Assembly: GCF_001937195.1 (NCBI RefSeq)
Contig: NZ_MSDO01000025.1
Coordinates: 62,001 to 126,000, forward strand
Length of the DNA stretch: 64,000 nucleotides
DNA from: Salinicola socius
GTDB lineage: Bacteria > Pseudomonadota > Gammaproteobacteria > Pseudomonadales > Halomonadaceae
Direction: 5' to 3'
The notes beneath the pieces were generated by a model, which was not told where the DNA came from, did not search any database, and saw only the letters and a list, made by a program, of their open reading frames with translations. Numbering within the stretch: position 1 is the first letter of the stretch; every line of letters starts with the position of its first letter. Shown here piece by piece: positions 38,029 to 46,713 of this stretch. A program made the position numbers and the translations under genes.

Positions 38029-39690
38029 ATGGCGCAATACGTTTACACCATGAACCGGGTGGGCAAGGTCGTCCCCCCGAAGCGCGAGATTCTGAAAGAC
38101 ATCTCGCTCTCCTTCTTCCCTGGCGCAAAGATCGGCGTGCTCGGTCTCAACGGCTCGGGAAAATCGACACTGCTGCGAATCATGGCCGGCGTCGATACCG
38201 AGTACAACGGCGAAGCTCGCCCGATGCCGGGTATCAATATCGGCTATCTGCCGCAGGAGCCCGAACTCGACGACAGCAAGAACGTACGCGAGACGGTCGA
38301 GGAAGCCCTGGGCGAGGTCAAAAAGGCCCAGGTGGAGCTGGAAGCCGTCTACGCCGCTTATGCCGAGCCGGACGCCGACTTCGATGCCCTGGCCGCGCAG
38401 CAGGCGCGCCTGGAGAACATCATCGAAGCCGCCGACGCCCATAATATCGAGCGCAAGCTGGAGGTCGCCGCCGAAGCGCTCCGCCTGCCGCCGTGGGAGG
38501 CCAGTGTCGGCCATCTGTCCGGGGGGGAGCGTCGCCGCGTGGCGCTTTGCCGTCTGCTGCTGTCGAGCCCGGACATGCTGTTGCTGGACGAGCCGACCAA
38601 CCATCTGGATGCCGAATCGGTCGCCTGGCTCGAGCGCTTCCTGCACGACTATCCGGGGACGGTGGTGGCGATCACCCACGACCGGTACTTCCTCGACAAC
38701 GTCGCCGGCTGGATTCTCGAACTCGATCGCGGTCACGGCATTCCGTTCGAAGGCAACTACTCTCAGTGGCTCGAGTCCAAGGAGCAGCGCCTCGCCCAGG
38801 AGTCCAAGCAGGAAGCCGGCCGTCAGCGCGCGATCAAGCAGGAGCTGGAGTGGGTCCGTCAGAATGCCAAGGGCCGACAGGCCAAGAGCAAGGCGCGCCT
38901 CAACCGGTTCGAGGAACTGCAGTCCGGCGACTACCAGAAGCGCAACGAGACCAACGAGATCTACATTCCGCCCGGGCCACGACTGGGCGACAAGGTCATC
39001 GAATTCCAAGATGTCAGCAAGCGCTTCGACGAGAAGATGCTGTTCGACAATCTCTCGTTCCGGGTTCCGCCCGGCGCAATCGTCGGCATCGTCGGCGGCA
39101 ATGGGGCCGGCAAATCGACGCTGTTCAAGCTGATTGCCGGCAACGAGCAGCCGGATAGCGGCGAGGTGGTACTCGGCGAGACGGTCGACGTGGCCTACGT
39201 CGAACAGCTCCGCGACCATTTCGACAATACCCAGACCGTGTGGGAAGCCGTCTCCGGTGGTCAGGACATTCTCAACATCAACGGTTACGAAGTGTCTTCC
39301 CGCGCCTATGTCGGCCGGTTCAACTTCAAGGGTACCGATCAGCAGAAGCGCCTGAGCGATCTGTCCGGCGGTGAGCGTGGGCGTCTGCAACTGGCCCAGA
39401 CGCTGAAGCAGGCCGCCAACGTGCTGTTGCTGGACGAACCTTCCAACGATCTGGATATCGAGACCCTGCGAGCGCTGGAGGAAGCCTTGCTGGCGTTTCC
39501 CGGTTGCGCGCTGGTCATCTCGCACGACCGCTGGTTCCTGGACCGCATCGCGACCCATATTCTCGCCTACGAGGGAGATTCAAACGTGGTGTTGTTCGAG
39601 GGGAACTACAACGAGTACGAAGCGGATTATCACAAGCGAGTTGGCAACGACACGCCGAAGCGAATGAAGTACAAGCGTATCGACGCCTGA
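38029..39690 (+). CDS. ettA: Energy-dependent translational throttle protein EttA
   Basis: A 553-residue ABC-F protein that binds the ribosomal E site and gates the first steps of translation according to ATP/ADP. Two ABC domains have Walker A GLNGSGKST and GGNGAGKST, and signatures LSGGERRRVALCRLL and LSGGERGRLQLAQ. The linker (KQELEWVRQNAKGRQAKSKARL near 285) is the PtIM motif. No membrane domain is present. The frame opens at 37927, but MAQYVYTMNRVGK at 38029 is the conserved start. A hairpin follows. Confidence 0.96.
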   Translation: MAQYVYTMNRVGKVVPPKREILKDISLSFFPGAKIGVLGLNGSGKSTLLRIMAGVDTEYNGEARPMPGINIGYLPQEPELDDSKNVRETVEEALGEVKKAQVELEAVYAAYAEPDADFDALAAQQARLENIIEAADAHNIERKLEVAAEALRLPPWEASVGHLSGGERRRVALCRLLLSSPDMLLLDEPTNHLDAESVAWLERFLHDYPGTVVAITHDRYFLDNVAGWILELDRGHGIPFEGNYSQWLESKEQRLAQESKQEAGRQRAIKQELEWVRQNAKGRQAKSKARLNRFEELQSGDYQKRNETNEIYIPPGPRLGDKVIEFQDVSKRFDEKMLFDNLSFRVPPGAIVGIVGGNGAGKSTLFKLIAGNEQPDSGEVVLGETVDVAYVEQLRDHFDNTQTVWEAVSGGQDILNINGYEVSSRAYVGRFNFKGTDQQKRLSDLSGGERGRLQLAQTLKQAANVLLLDEPSNDLDIETLRALEEALLAFPGCALVISHDRWFLDRIATHILAYEGDSNVVLFEGNYNEYEADYHKRVGNDTPKRMKYKRIDA

Positions 39691-39725
39691 GCCCAAAACC
39701 GCTGCTCGCTCCGACTGCCGCATGA

Positions 39726-39757
39726 ACCAATACCCCGCCTGATGGCGGGGTAATGGT
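39726..39757 (+). terminator. Terminator-like hairpin after ettA
   Basis: A 9-bp stem TACCCCGCC / GGCGGGGTA (39731-39752) with a 4-base loop, extended by ACCA/TGGT. There is no long T-run. It lies between the convergent ettA and DUF1328 genes and could serve both. Confidence 0.6.
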
Positions 39758-39782
39758 TGGTGACGGTGGCTTTCGATTCGTT

Positions 39783-39941
39783 TCAGCGGCCCCGTCCGCG
39801 AACCAACGAGACGACGAACAGAATCAAGAAAATCACGAATAACACTTTGGCGATCGTCGCAGCGATCCCAGCGACACCACCGAACCCAAGAACCCCGGCA
39901 ATGATCGCGACGATGAGGAAAATCACGGCGTAGCTAAGCAT
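39783..39941 (-). CDS. DUF1328 small membrane protein
   Basis: A 52-residue protein of two hydrophobic helices (residues 3-25 and 29-47) joined by a Gly-rich turn, ending in RGRGR. It matches the DUF1328/YtjA family of small inner-membrane proteins, often stress-induced but of unknown function. AGGAAG precedes the ATG at 39941; the longer frame to 40061 lacks the family start. Confidence 0.85.
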   Translation of the reverse strand: MLSYAVIFLIVAIIAGVLGFGGVAGIAATIAKVLFVIFLILFVVSLVRGRGR

Positions 39942-40082
39942 GGCAACTCTTCCTGTGCTGACCCATTGGACTCGCCTGGGCCGGGCTATCCGGCTTCGGC
40001 AAACCGCCCTCTCGTTCCGTGAGGACAGACTCATCCTTGTCGTTCGCCGCCTTTTCGTCAAGTTTCGTACCCGACGACTCGC

Positions 40083-40997
40083 TCAATAAAAAGACTCCTC
40101 GCCAGGCGGGCGGGTCTTGAAACGCCGATGCAGCCAGAGATACTGCTCAGGCCGCCGACGAATCGCCTGCTCGATGAAGGCATTGACCTGAGCGGCATCG
40201 GCGACATCATCGCCGCTGGGGAAATTCTCAAGCGGCGGTAGATACTCAAGCGTGTAGGTCCGGTCGTCCGGATTGCGATGGAACATCAGCGGCATGACCG
40301 GCGCTCCCGTCATCCGCGCGATCTTGGCCGTCAGCTTGATCGATGCCGCGGAAACCCCGAAGAACGGCGCAAATACGCTCACCTCTCGGCCGAAGTCCTG
40401 ATCCGGCGAATACCAGACCGCGTGACCCGACTTGATGCGACGGACGACCCCACGCAAGTCGTGACGGTCGATCGCCGCACCGAAGATATTGCGCCGGGCA
40501 CGGGTCATGAAATCCTCGAATACCGGATTGTCGTGAGGGCGATAGACGACGTCCGCGGGAAAGAACAGCGAGTGCAGGGCGCCGCCGAGATCCAGGGTCG
40601 AGAAATGGATGCCGATGATCAGCGCTCCCTTTCCCTGCGCCATGGCGCGCTCCATGTGTTCGGTTCCTCGGAAAGTCACTCGATGGCGCAGATGTTCGGG
40701 ATCGCGACACCAACCGGTCGCCGTCTCGAGAATACCGATTCCGTTGGCGATGAAGGTCTTCTTGACCAGTTCCGCCCGCTGCTGACCGTCCAGCTCGGGA
40801 AAACACAGCGACAGGTTGGTGTCGGTGATATGACGTCGACGCCTGGCGAGCTTCCAGGTCAGCAACCCGAGGCCGCGGCCCAACGCCAGCTTGAGACGCC
40901 AGGGTAGCATCGCCCCCGTTCGCATCAGCCCGATACCAAGCCAGGCACCCCAGTAACGGGGATGAGCGCGATTGGCAGGATAGCGTTTCTTGGCCAT
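40083..40997 (-). CDS. lpxL: Lipid A biosynthesis acyltransferase (LpxL/HtrB family)
   Basis: A 304-residue inner-membrane acyltransferase that adds a secondary acyl chain to Kdo2-lipid IVA. The catalytic HxxxxD box is His131 to Asp136 (IGIHFSTLDLGGA). Other family blocks are NLSLCFPEL near 61, YRPHDNPVFEDF and WYSPDQDFG. LpxL or the cold-type LpxP cannot be told apart by eye. Three 18-19-bp direct repeats fill its 5' leader. Confidence 0.9.
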   Translation of the reverse strand: MAKKRYPANRAHPRYWGAWLGIGLMRTGAMLPWRLKLALGRGLGLLTWKLARRRRHITDTNLSLCFPELDGQQRAELVKKTFIANGIGILETATGWCRDPEHLRHRVTFRGTEHMERAMAQGKGALIIGIHFSTLDLGGALHSLFFPADVVYRPHDNPVFEDFMTRARRNIFGAAIDRHDLRGVVRRIKSGHAVWYSPDQDFGREVSVFAPFFGVSAASIKLTAKIARMTGAPVMPLMFHRNPDDRTYTLEYLPPLENFPSGDDVADAAQVNAFIEQAIRRRPEQYLWLHRRFKTRPPGEESFY

Positions 40998-41006
40998 GAT
41001 TCTTCC

Positions 41007-41061
41007 GATGTCGTATGAATGCCGGATCTCGTATGAATGCCGGGATGTCGTGTAAAAGGCG
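41007..41061. repeat. 18-19-bp direct repeat in the lpxL leader
   Basis: Units 41007-41024, 41025-41043 and 41044-41061. The first two share TCGTATGAATGCCG exactly; the third keeps GATGTCGTGT and drifts. They start 9 bases upstream of the lpxL start codon and fill most of the space before alr ends. Confidence 0.85.
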
Positions 41062-41091
41062 GATAGTGTAGCGAACTGGCGCGGGCGGGCT

Positions 41092-42180
41092 CTAGGCGCC
41101 CGAGTGATAACGTCGCGGCACCCTCGGCAGCAGTCCGGTCAGCAACGTGTAACCGATGGTATCACCATGGCTCGCGACTTCATCGACACTCAGCCCTCGT
41201 CCCCAAAGCACCGCCTCGCTGCCGATATCGGCTTCGGGCAGGTGACTGATATCCACCGTCAACATGTCCATCGACACACGCCCCACCAGGGGGCAGCGTT
41301 GACCATCGACCAGTATCGGCGTGCCGTCGGCGGCATGGCGATCGTAGCCGTCGCCGTAGCCAGCGGCGACCACTCCGATCCGAGACGGCCGTGAGGTGTG
41401 CCAGCGGGACCCGTAGCCTACCGGCTCCCCGCCCTGCAGAGATTGCACCGCGATGAGACGCGAGCGTAGCGTCATGACCGGTTTGAGCGACACCCCTGCG
41501 GGCAGTTCGCTCTCCAGAGGGTTGCTGCCGTAAAGCATGATGCCGGGACGATTCCACTGGCCATGGGTGACTGGCTTGGCCAGCGTCGCTGGTGAATTGG
41601 CGATACAGAGCGGGGCTTCGAGACGCTGACGGATCGATTCGATGACCCGCCACTGATGCTCGAACTGCGCGGTATCGGATTGATCGGCACTGGCAAAGTG
41701 GCTGACCAGATGAAGATCGCGGACCCGGCGGTGAGCAGCCTTCAATCGGCTCCAGCGATCGACGAACGATTCCGGGTCGTACCCGAGCCGATGCATGCCC
41801 GAATCCAGCTTGAGCCAGACCGGCAACGGTTGCGCCGCCGGATAGTTCATCACGGCATCGAACTGCCAGTCACTATGCACGACCTGCCACAACCCCAGCG
41901 CTTCGACCCGGGCCAGCTCCTTGACCTCGAAGATTCCCTCGAGCAGCAGTATCGGATGGCGAATCCCCGCCTCGCGCAGCGTCTCGGCTTCCTCCAGTGA
42001 CGCCACCGCAAAGGCCGGCGCCACGGCCTCCAGCGCTTTCGCACACGCCACCGCCCCGTGACCGTAGGCGTTGGCCTTGATCACCGCCATGGAGCGGCTT
42101 TGCGGTGCCAGGGCTCTGGCGACGGCGTAATTGTGGCGCAGTGCGTCGAGATCGATATCGGCAATGAGCGGCCGGGCCAT
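41092..42180 (-). CDS. alr: Alanine racemase
   Basis: A 362-residue PLP enzyme that makes D-alanine for peptidoglycan. The PLP lysine is Lys35 in AVIKANAYGHG, and WLKLDSGMHRLG, NRPGIMLYG and GRVSMDMLTVD are typical. AAGGAA lies before the ATG at 42180, so the upstream frame to 42222 is not used. It is monocistronic or follows tolC, but a good terminator separates the two. Confidence 0.95.
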   Translation of the reverse strand: MARPLIADIDLDALRHNYAVARALAPQSRSMAVIKANAYGHGAVACAKALEAVAPAFAVASLEEAETLREAGIRHPILLLEGIFEVKELARVEALGLWQVVHSDWQFDAVMNYPAAQPLPVWLKLDSGMHRLGYDPESFVDRWSRLKAAHRRVRDLHLVSHFASADQSDTAQFEHQWRVIESIRQRLEAPLCIANSPATLAKPVTHGQWNRPGIMLYGSNPLESELPAGVSLKPVMTLRSRLIAVQSLQGGEPVGYGSRWHTSRPSRIGVVAAGYGDGYDRHAADGTPILVDGQRCPLVGRVSMDMLTVDISHLPEADIGSEAVLWGRGLSVDEVASHGDTIGYTLLTGLLPRVPRRYHSGA

Positions 42181-42330
42181 GACATTTCCTTCGATACCAT
42201 CAGAAAAGCCGGTGGCTGACACCGGCCGAATACCGTCATGTTACCTTGTCGAACGGTACTTTCACCCTCTGGGACGACGTTCGGGGTCGATCGACTCGAG
42301 CCGGCTGACTGGCAAACCATCCGTCCATGA

Positions 42331-42361
42331 AAACGACGACGCCGCTAGGACAGCGGCGTCG
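42331..42361 (-). terminator. Intrinsic terminator of the tolC homologue
   Basis: A 10-bp stem (42337-42346 with 42352-42361) and 5-base loop, followed on the minus strand by TCGTTTTC. It lies about 100 bases after the tolC-like stop. Confidence 0.75.
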
Positions 42362-42458
42362 ATTTTGGTGCCCGATGCGGGCTGCTGGCACAGCCTGCCG
42401 ACAAACCGTCTCCGGCGGGGCCGGCTGCCTGAGTGGAGCCAGCAGCGCCGGCTTCTGA

Positions 42459-43919
42459 TCAGGGGGCGGGCGGCGGCGTCGGACGCGCGCCGATGTCATC
42501 AACAGCCGACGCGCCATCATCGTCGATCGTGGTCAGAGAGACCGGATCACTGTCGCGCAGCCAGCGATTGGTACCGCGAATCACGTCGAGATTCAACACG
42601 CCAGCCTGCTGGCGCAGCTGCAGCAGATCCGTGACATAGGTGTAACGGGCATCGGCATAATTGGAAATCGACTCGTAGAGCGCCTGCTCGGCATCCAGCA
42701 CATCGACGATATTACGGGTACCTACTTCGTATCCGGCGCGGGTCGCTTCCAGTGCGCTGCGACTGGAGACGATCGCCTCACGCTGCGCCTCGACCGACTC
42801 GACGTCGTTGCTGACCTGGGCGAACAGCGAGCGCACCTGCTGCGTGGTAAAGCGACGCTGATCTTCGAAATCGTACTGGGTCGCCTCCAGCGTATAGGTA
42901 TTCTCGCGGACCGATGCACTGGTGGATCCGCCGGTATAGATCGGCAGGTTGGCCTGAACACCGACTTGCAGATCCTCTCCGTGGCCTCGGGTGTAGTCAT
43001 TATCGCTATCGGAATAGGAGTAGTCCGCGAACGCATCCAGCGTCGGCAGATGGCCTGCCTGGGCGATATCGACGCCAGATTTCGCGAGTTCCACGGACGC
43101 CTGGGCATACTGGATCGACGGGCTGCTGGCCAGCGCCAGGTCCACCCAGTCGTCGCGATTGGCGGGCATGGGTGGCTCGATCGGCAGATCGTCCGCCAAA
43201 CTTTCGATGCTGGGATACCGTCGGCCCGTCAGGCGCTCGAGTGCTTCGAAACTCACCTGAAGGTCGCTCTTGGCCGCAATCCGCTCAGCTCGGGCCGAAT
43301 CATAGGCGGCCTTCGCCTCGTTGACGTCGGTAATTGCCACCAGACCCACGTTGAACTGTTCGTTGGATTGCTCCAGCTGCCGCCCGATCGCCTTCTCCTG
43401 CGCCTGGCTGGCGTCCAGCACCTCCTTGGCTCGCAGGATCTCGAAATAGGCCTCGGCGACATCATAAAGCAGTTGCTGCTGGTCGATTTCCAACTGCAAC
43501 GACTGCTGACCGACCTGCTTCTTGCTCTGGAGGTACTCGTACCAGTTGGTCGCATCGAACAGCGCCTGGGTGACATTGACGCCTGCGCTACTGCCGTTGT
43601 AGCTGTCATCACTACCCGCCCCGCCACTGCCGCTACCGGCGCTCAGCGTCGAGCTCTGTTCGTCGAAGACTTTCTGGTGATACAGACTGCCGGTCGCGCT
43701 GATCTGCGGCAGCAAGTCGCCACGCTCGACGTCCTGGCCCGCTTCGGTACTCTTGAACGTCGAGCGCGAGGAGTTCAACGTCGCGGAGTGCTCCAGTGCA
43801 TCCTGCGTGATGGTCAGTAGATCCGCCGCATGGGCCGAGGGCACGAACGCTGCCACGACCAGCAGAGAAATGGCATGTCGCAAGGGGGAGCGCGACGGCA
43901 ACGAGATGAGAGGCGACAT
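42459..43919 (-). CDS. tolC: TolC-family outer-membrane efflux channel
   Basis: A 486-residue TolC-family protein with a signal peptide (cut near AHA, residue 31). It has two outer-membrane efflux repeats of long coiled helices (about 35-240 and 250-440). Typical segments include QPLFDATNW-like ALFDATNWYEYLQSKK and VGLVAITDVNEAKAAYD, plus the second-repeat counterpart VGTRNIVDVLDAEQALYE. It forms the trimeric exit duct for drug pumps and type I secretion. AGGAAA precedes the ATG. No pump genes adjoin, as is usual for a shared TolC. Confidence 0.88.
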   Translation of the reverse strand: MSPLISLPSRSPLRHAISLLVVAAFVPSAHAADLLTITQDALEHSATLNSSRSTFKSTEAGQDVERGDLLPQISATGSLYHQKVFDEQSSTLSAGSGSGGAGSDDSYNGSSAGVNVTQALFDATNWYEYLQSKKQVGQQSLQLEIDQQQLLYDVAEAYFEILRAKEVLDASQAQEKAIGRQLEQSNEQFNVGLVAITDVNEAKAAYDSARAERIAAKSDLQVSFEALERLTGRRYPSIESLADDLPIEPPMPANRDDWVDLALASSPSIQYAQASVELAKSGVDIAQAGHLPTLDAFADYSYSDSDNDYTRGHGEDLQVGVQANLPIYTGGSTSASVRENTYTLEATQYDFEDQRRFTTQQVRSLFAQVSNDVESVEAQREAIVSSRSALEATRAGYEVGTRNIVDVLDAEQALYESISNYADARYTYVTDLLQLRQQAGVLNLDVIRGTNRWLRDSDPVSLTTIDDDGASAVDDIGARPTPPPAP

Positions 43920-43976
43920 CGAGACATTTCCTATCGTTGAGCACTGAAGACGATATACAACCGATCATGCGAGTCA

Positions 43977-44027
43977 GGCTTGAACGTATACAAGCCAGCC
44001 GACACTAGCGGTAGCGACACTGTCGGC
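43977..44027. promoter_or_regulatory. Paired inverted repeats upstream of tolC
   Basis: Two adjacent dyads, 6 bp and 7 bp per arm, lie 58-108 bases before the tolC start. They could be regulator sites or leader hairpins. Confidence 0.35.
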
Positions 44028-44109
44028 ATCGCCCAGAAACCCAATCATGGCTATTTTTCCGGCGGACTCAAGACGCCGATAGTCTTCGACGCCATCAGGG
44101 CCACACTAC

Positions 44110-44147
44110 AAATGGCCGAGGCGCCAGCATGTCTGCTGACGCCTCGG
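44110..44147 (-). terminator. rpoS terminator
   Basis: A stem of 8 bp (44116-44123 with 44140-44147), one mismatch, then 5 more pairs closing a 4-base loop. On the minus strand it is followed by CCATTTGT. It lies about 95 bases after the rpoS stop. Confidence 0.7.
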
Positions 44148-44241
44148 CTGAGGTTTACATACAATGCCGCATGTATGCTGCCGGATCAATAGCGAGACCA
44201 ACCCTTCACGGACATTTGCGCATTTATGCGCCCGAAGCCGC

Positions 44242-45213
44242 TTATTCGAAGATCGAGTCCATCGACAGGCCCTGTTTTTCCAGCATGCGGCGCAACTTCT
44301 TGAGTGCCTCGACCTGAATTTGACGGACCCGTTCACGCGTCAGTCCGATCTCTTCGCCGACCTCTTCCAGCGTGGCCGCTTCATGCCCGCGCAGGCCAAA
44401 GCGACGAAGAACGACCTCGCGCTGTTTTTCGCTCAGCTCGATCAGCCATTCGTCGACATGCTGCTTGACGTCGTCGTCGACCAAGTTGGATTCCGGGCCA
44501 TCTTCGTTTTCGTCGGCGATCGTATCGATCAGTGGCTTGTCGCTCTCGGCGCCCATCGGGTAATCGACGGAGGAGACACGCTCGTTGAGTCCCAACATGC
44601 GCTTGACAGTACCCACCGGCTTGTCCAGGAACTCGGCGATCTCTTCGGCGGTCGCCTCGTGATCGAGCTTCTGAGTCAGCTCGCGGGCGGCACGCAGATA
44701 GATATTGAGTTCCTTGACCACGTGGATCGGCAGGCGAATCGTCCGCGTCTGGTTCATCAGCGCCCGTTCGATGGTCTGGCGAATCCACCAGGTGGCGTAG
44801 GTCGAGAAACGAAACCCTCGCTCGGGATCGAATTTCTCGACGGCGCGAATCAACCCCAGGTTACCTTCCTCGATCAGATCGAGCAGCGACAACCCCCGAT
44901 TGAGATATCGCCGCGCGATCTTGACCACCAGGCGCAGATTGGACTCGATCATCCGCTGACGCCCGGCCGGGTCGCCCTTCTGCGCAAGACGGCCGAAATG
45001 CACCTCTTCTTCGGGAGTCAGCAGCGGCGAAAACCCGATCTCGTTGAGATAGATCTGTGTCGCATCGAGACTTTGGTGGTAGGAATTTTCTTCACGGTTC
45101 AACGCTTTCTCAAAAGCGCTTTCATCATCCTTGCGACCCGCATTGTCGATATCGACTTCTGCAGTATCACCGTCGAGCTCAACATCCTGAATTTCCCGTT
45201 CAAGCATGCTCAT
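44242..45213 (-). CDS. rpoS: RNA polymerase sigma factor RpoS
   Basis: A 323-residue stationary-phase sigma factor. Region 1.2 ([17 protein letters not shown]), region 2 with the core- and -10-binding block [23 protein letters not shown], region 3 and the region 4 HTH ([20 protein letters not shown]) are all present. GGGGGT lies 7 bases before the ATG at 45213; an in-frame TTG at 45228 is less likely. The gene follows nlpD after 264 bases, as in other gammaproteobacteria, where promoters for rpoS often lie inside nlpD. Confidence 0.97.
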   Translation of the reverse strand: MSMLEREIQDVELDGDTAEVDIDNAGRKDDESAFEKALNREENSYHQSLDATQIYLNEIGFSPLLTPEEEVHFGRLAQKGDPAGRQRMIESNLRLVVKIARRYLNRGLSLLDLIEEGNLGLIRAVEKFDPERGFRFSTYATWWIRQTIERALMNQTRTIRLPIHVVKELNIYLRAARELTQKLDHEATAEEIAEFLDKPVGTVKRMLGLNERVSSVDYPMGAESDKPLIDTIADENEDGPESNLVDDDVKQHVDEWLIELSEKQREVVLRRFGLRGHEAATLEEVGEEIGLTRERVRQIQVEALKKLRRMLEKQGLSMDSIFE

Positions 45214-45444
45214 GTCCACTACCCCCAATCTTGGCTACCTGAGTCCCTCGCCATGACCATCCTTCATCAAGGCGACCGCGTATTCCTTGCAGTGTTATAA
45301 CTTTCCCTAGTTATCCCGGTTCGCCAAATCCCCGTATCGAATGTCGCCGTTATCGATCACCGACCTCGACGTCGCCCCGTAAGGCAACTACGTTGAGGTC
45401 GAGTGATTGGATGCGGCCTTCGATGATGGATTCGGCAAGCCCTT

Positions 45445-45470
45445 CATCGACAGTCCGAAGACTGTCGATG
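45445..45470 (-). other. cUUCGg-capped hairpin between nlpD and rpoS
   Basis: A perfect 11-bp stem whose minus-strand RNA loop is UUCG closed by C-G, an unusually stable tetraloop. It begins 7 bases after the nlpD stop and has a run of T residues before rather than after it, so it is not a standard terminator. It may shape the long rpoS leader or stop exonucleases. Confidence 0.7.
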
Positions 45471-45477
45471 TAAAAAA

Positions 45478-46662
45478 TCAACGCGCAGGCAGGTATTGCA
45501 GTGGGTCTTGAGGTTGTCCGTTCACGCGAACCTCGAAATGTAGCTCGACCTGGTCAGCATCCGTCTGACCCATCGTCGCTATCGTTTCTCCGGCCTCAAC
45601 GACATCGTTTTCCTTCACTTTCAACGCGTCGTTGTGAGCGTAAGCACTCAAGAAGCGATCATTGTGCTTGAGGATGATGAGGTTGCCATATCCCCGCACA
45701 CCGTCGCCGGCATACACCACAATCCCTGGTCCGGCTGCTTTGACAGGTTGCCCCTTTTGACCGGCAATATCAATGCCGGGAGTTATGTTCGAATCATCCT
45801 GGAATTTGCCGACCACCTGACCACTGGCCGGCCACTGCCAAGGCACGTTTTCGACCGGCTTGTAGGTTCTATCGGAACGGTCTGGCGCCCCGCTGGGCTC
45901 GCCCGCGACCTCGGTACCCGCATCGTTTCCTGCCGCCGTCTTCGTGTTGCTCCGGTTCATGGAAGCAGAAGACGATGACGATTCGGTGTCAGTTGGCGTC
46001 GAACCGGACGCCACTTGCGAGCTGCTGGACTGACCCGCGCCGGCGTTGGCGTTTGCCGTAGAAGAACTCTGCTGCGAGCCGCTGCTCGCCTCATTCCGAG
46101 CGACGTTCCGGGTAGCGCTCGACGTACCGCTCTGGTCATTGCCCTGCGCGTAGACCGGTCCCGGGTTCGAAGAGGACGCGCCGGTGGTGCCCTTCCCTCC
46201 ATTCTGCGACGCGTCTTGCGCGCTTCCCGCTGCCGCGCTTCCGCCTGAGGGCAGCAACCAGGAGGGGTTGTCACCGTCGGCCGCCGCGGACTGCGCCTGA
46301 TTGGCACCGCTACCCGCAGCGCCCAGCCCCGTCGCGGTCACTCCGCCGCCACTACTGGCAACGGTTTGGCCGGCGTCGATAGTCGCCCCGGCTTTCAGCC
46401 TGAGTTGCTGGCCCGGCTCCAGACGATAGGGAGGCGAAATGCCGTTGAGCTGCGCAAGATCACGAAAATCGACCCGGTTCTGCCAGGCAATGCCGTAGAT
46501 CGTATCGCCACTCTTGACGGTGTAGCTGGAGTTCGTCGTGCTGTTGCGGCTGACAGAGAGATCCTGCACCTGAGGCCGGCCGCTCGAAGTCGAGCAGGCG
46601 CTCAACCCCACGGCGAAGACGGGGAGAAGCCCCAGTAACAGTGCAGTTCGACGTTTACTCAT
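45478..46662 (-). CDS. nlpD: Lipoprotein NlpD, murein amidase activator
   Basis: A 394-residue outer-membrane lipoprotein. The lipobox LSAC puts the lipidated Cys at residue 23. A LysM peptidoglycan-binding domain (about 46-89) is followed by a long low-complexity Ser/Asn/Gly/Ala linker (about 95-260) and a C-terminal M23/LytM domain. The zinc residues are incomplete: GIDIAG lacks the usual His, and VELHFEVR has Glu where the first His of HxH should be. It should therefore activate AmiC-type amidases rather than cut murein itself. AAGGAA precedes the start. Confidence 0.94.
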   Translation of the reverse strand: MSKRRTALLLGLLPVFAVGLSACSTSSGRPQVQDLSVSRNSTTNSSYTVKSGDTIYGIAWQNRVDFRDLAQLNGISPPYRLEPGQQLRLKAGATIDAGQTVASSGGGVTATGLGAAGSGANQAQSAAADGDNPSWLLPSGGSAAAGSAQDASQNGGKGTTGASSSNPGPVYAQGNDQSGTSSATRNVARNEASSGSQQSSSTANANAGAGQSSSSQVASGSTPTDTESSSSSASMNRSNTKTAAGNDAGTEVAGEPSGAPDRSDRTYKPVENVPWQWPASGQVVGKFQDDSNITPGIDIAGQKGQPVKAAGPGIVVYAGDGVRGYGNLIILKHNDRFLSAYAHNDALKVKENDVVEAGETIATMGQTDADQVELHFEVRVNGQPQDPLQYLPAR

Positions 46663-46713
46663 AAGAAAATTCCTTTTTCGTGACGGACAGCGAACAGCAG
46701 CCGATGAACCGTG

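Larger units (their letters stand above)
43920..44241. other. tolC upstream / rpoS downstream region
   Basis: A 322-base gap. Near rpoS there is a palindrome GCGCAT-TT-ATGCGC (44218-44231) and a strong rpoS terminator (44116-44147). Near tolC two inverted repeats stand side by side, GGCTTG/CAAGCC (43977-43996) and GCCGACA/TGTCGGC (43998-44027), in a position suited to regulation of tolC. I saw no array of GGA motifs that would mark an RsmZ-like RNA. Confidence 0.5.

Noticed and set aside
38011-39558. A 515-codon minus-strand frame over ettA
   Set aside because: EttA motifs on the plus strand are complete; the reverse frame has no family features.
43920-44241. RsmZ-like small RNA after rpoS
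   Set aside because: Pseudomonads carry rsmZ here, but this stretch has almost no GGA motifs and no repeated GGA hairpins on either strand.
45478-46662. NlpD as an active murein endopeptidase
   Set aside because: The M23 domain lacks the first zinc His and the first His of HxH, as in known amidase activators.
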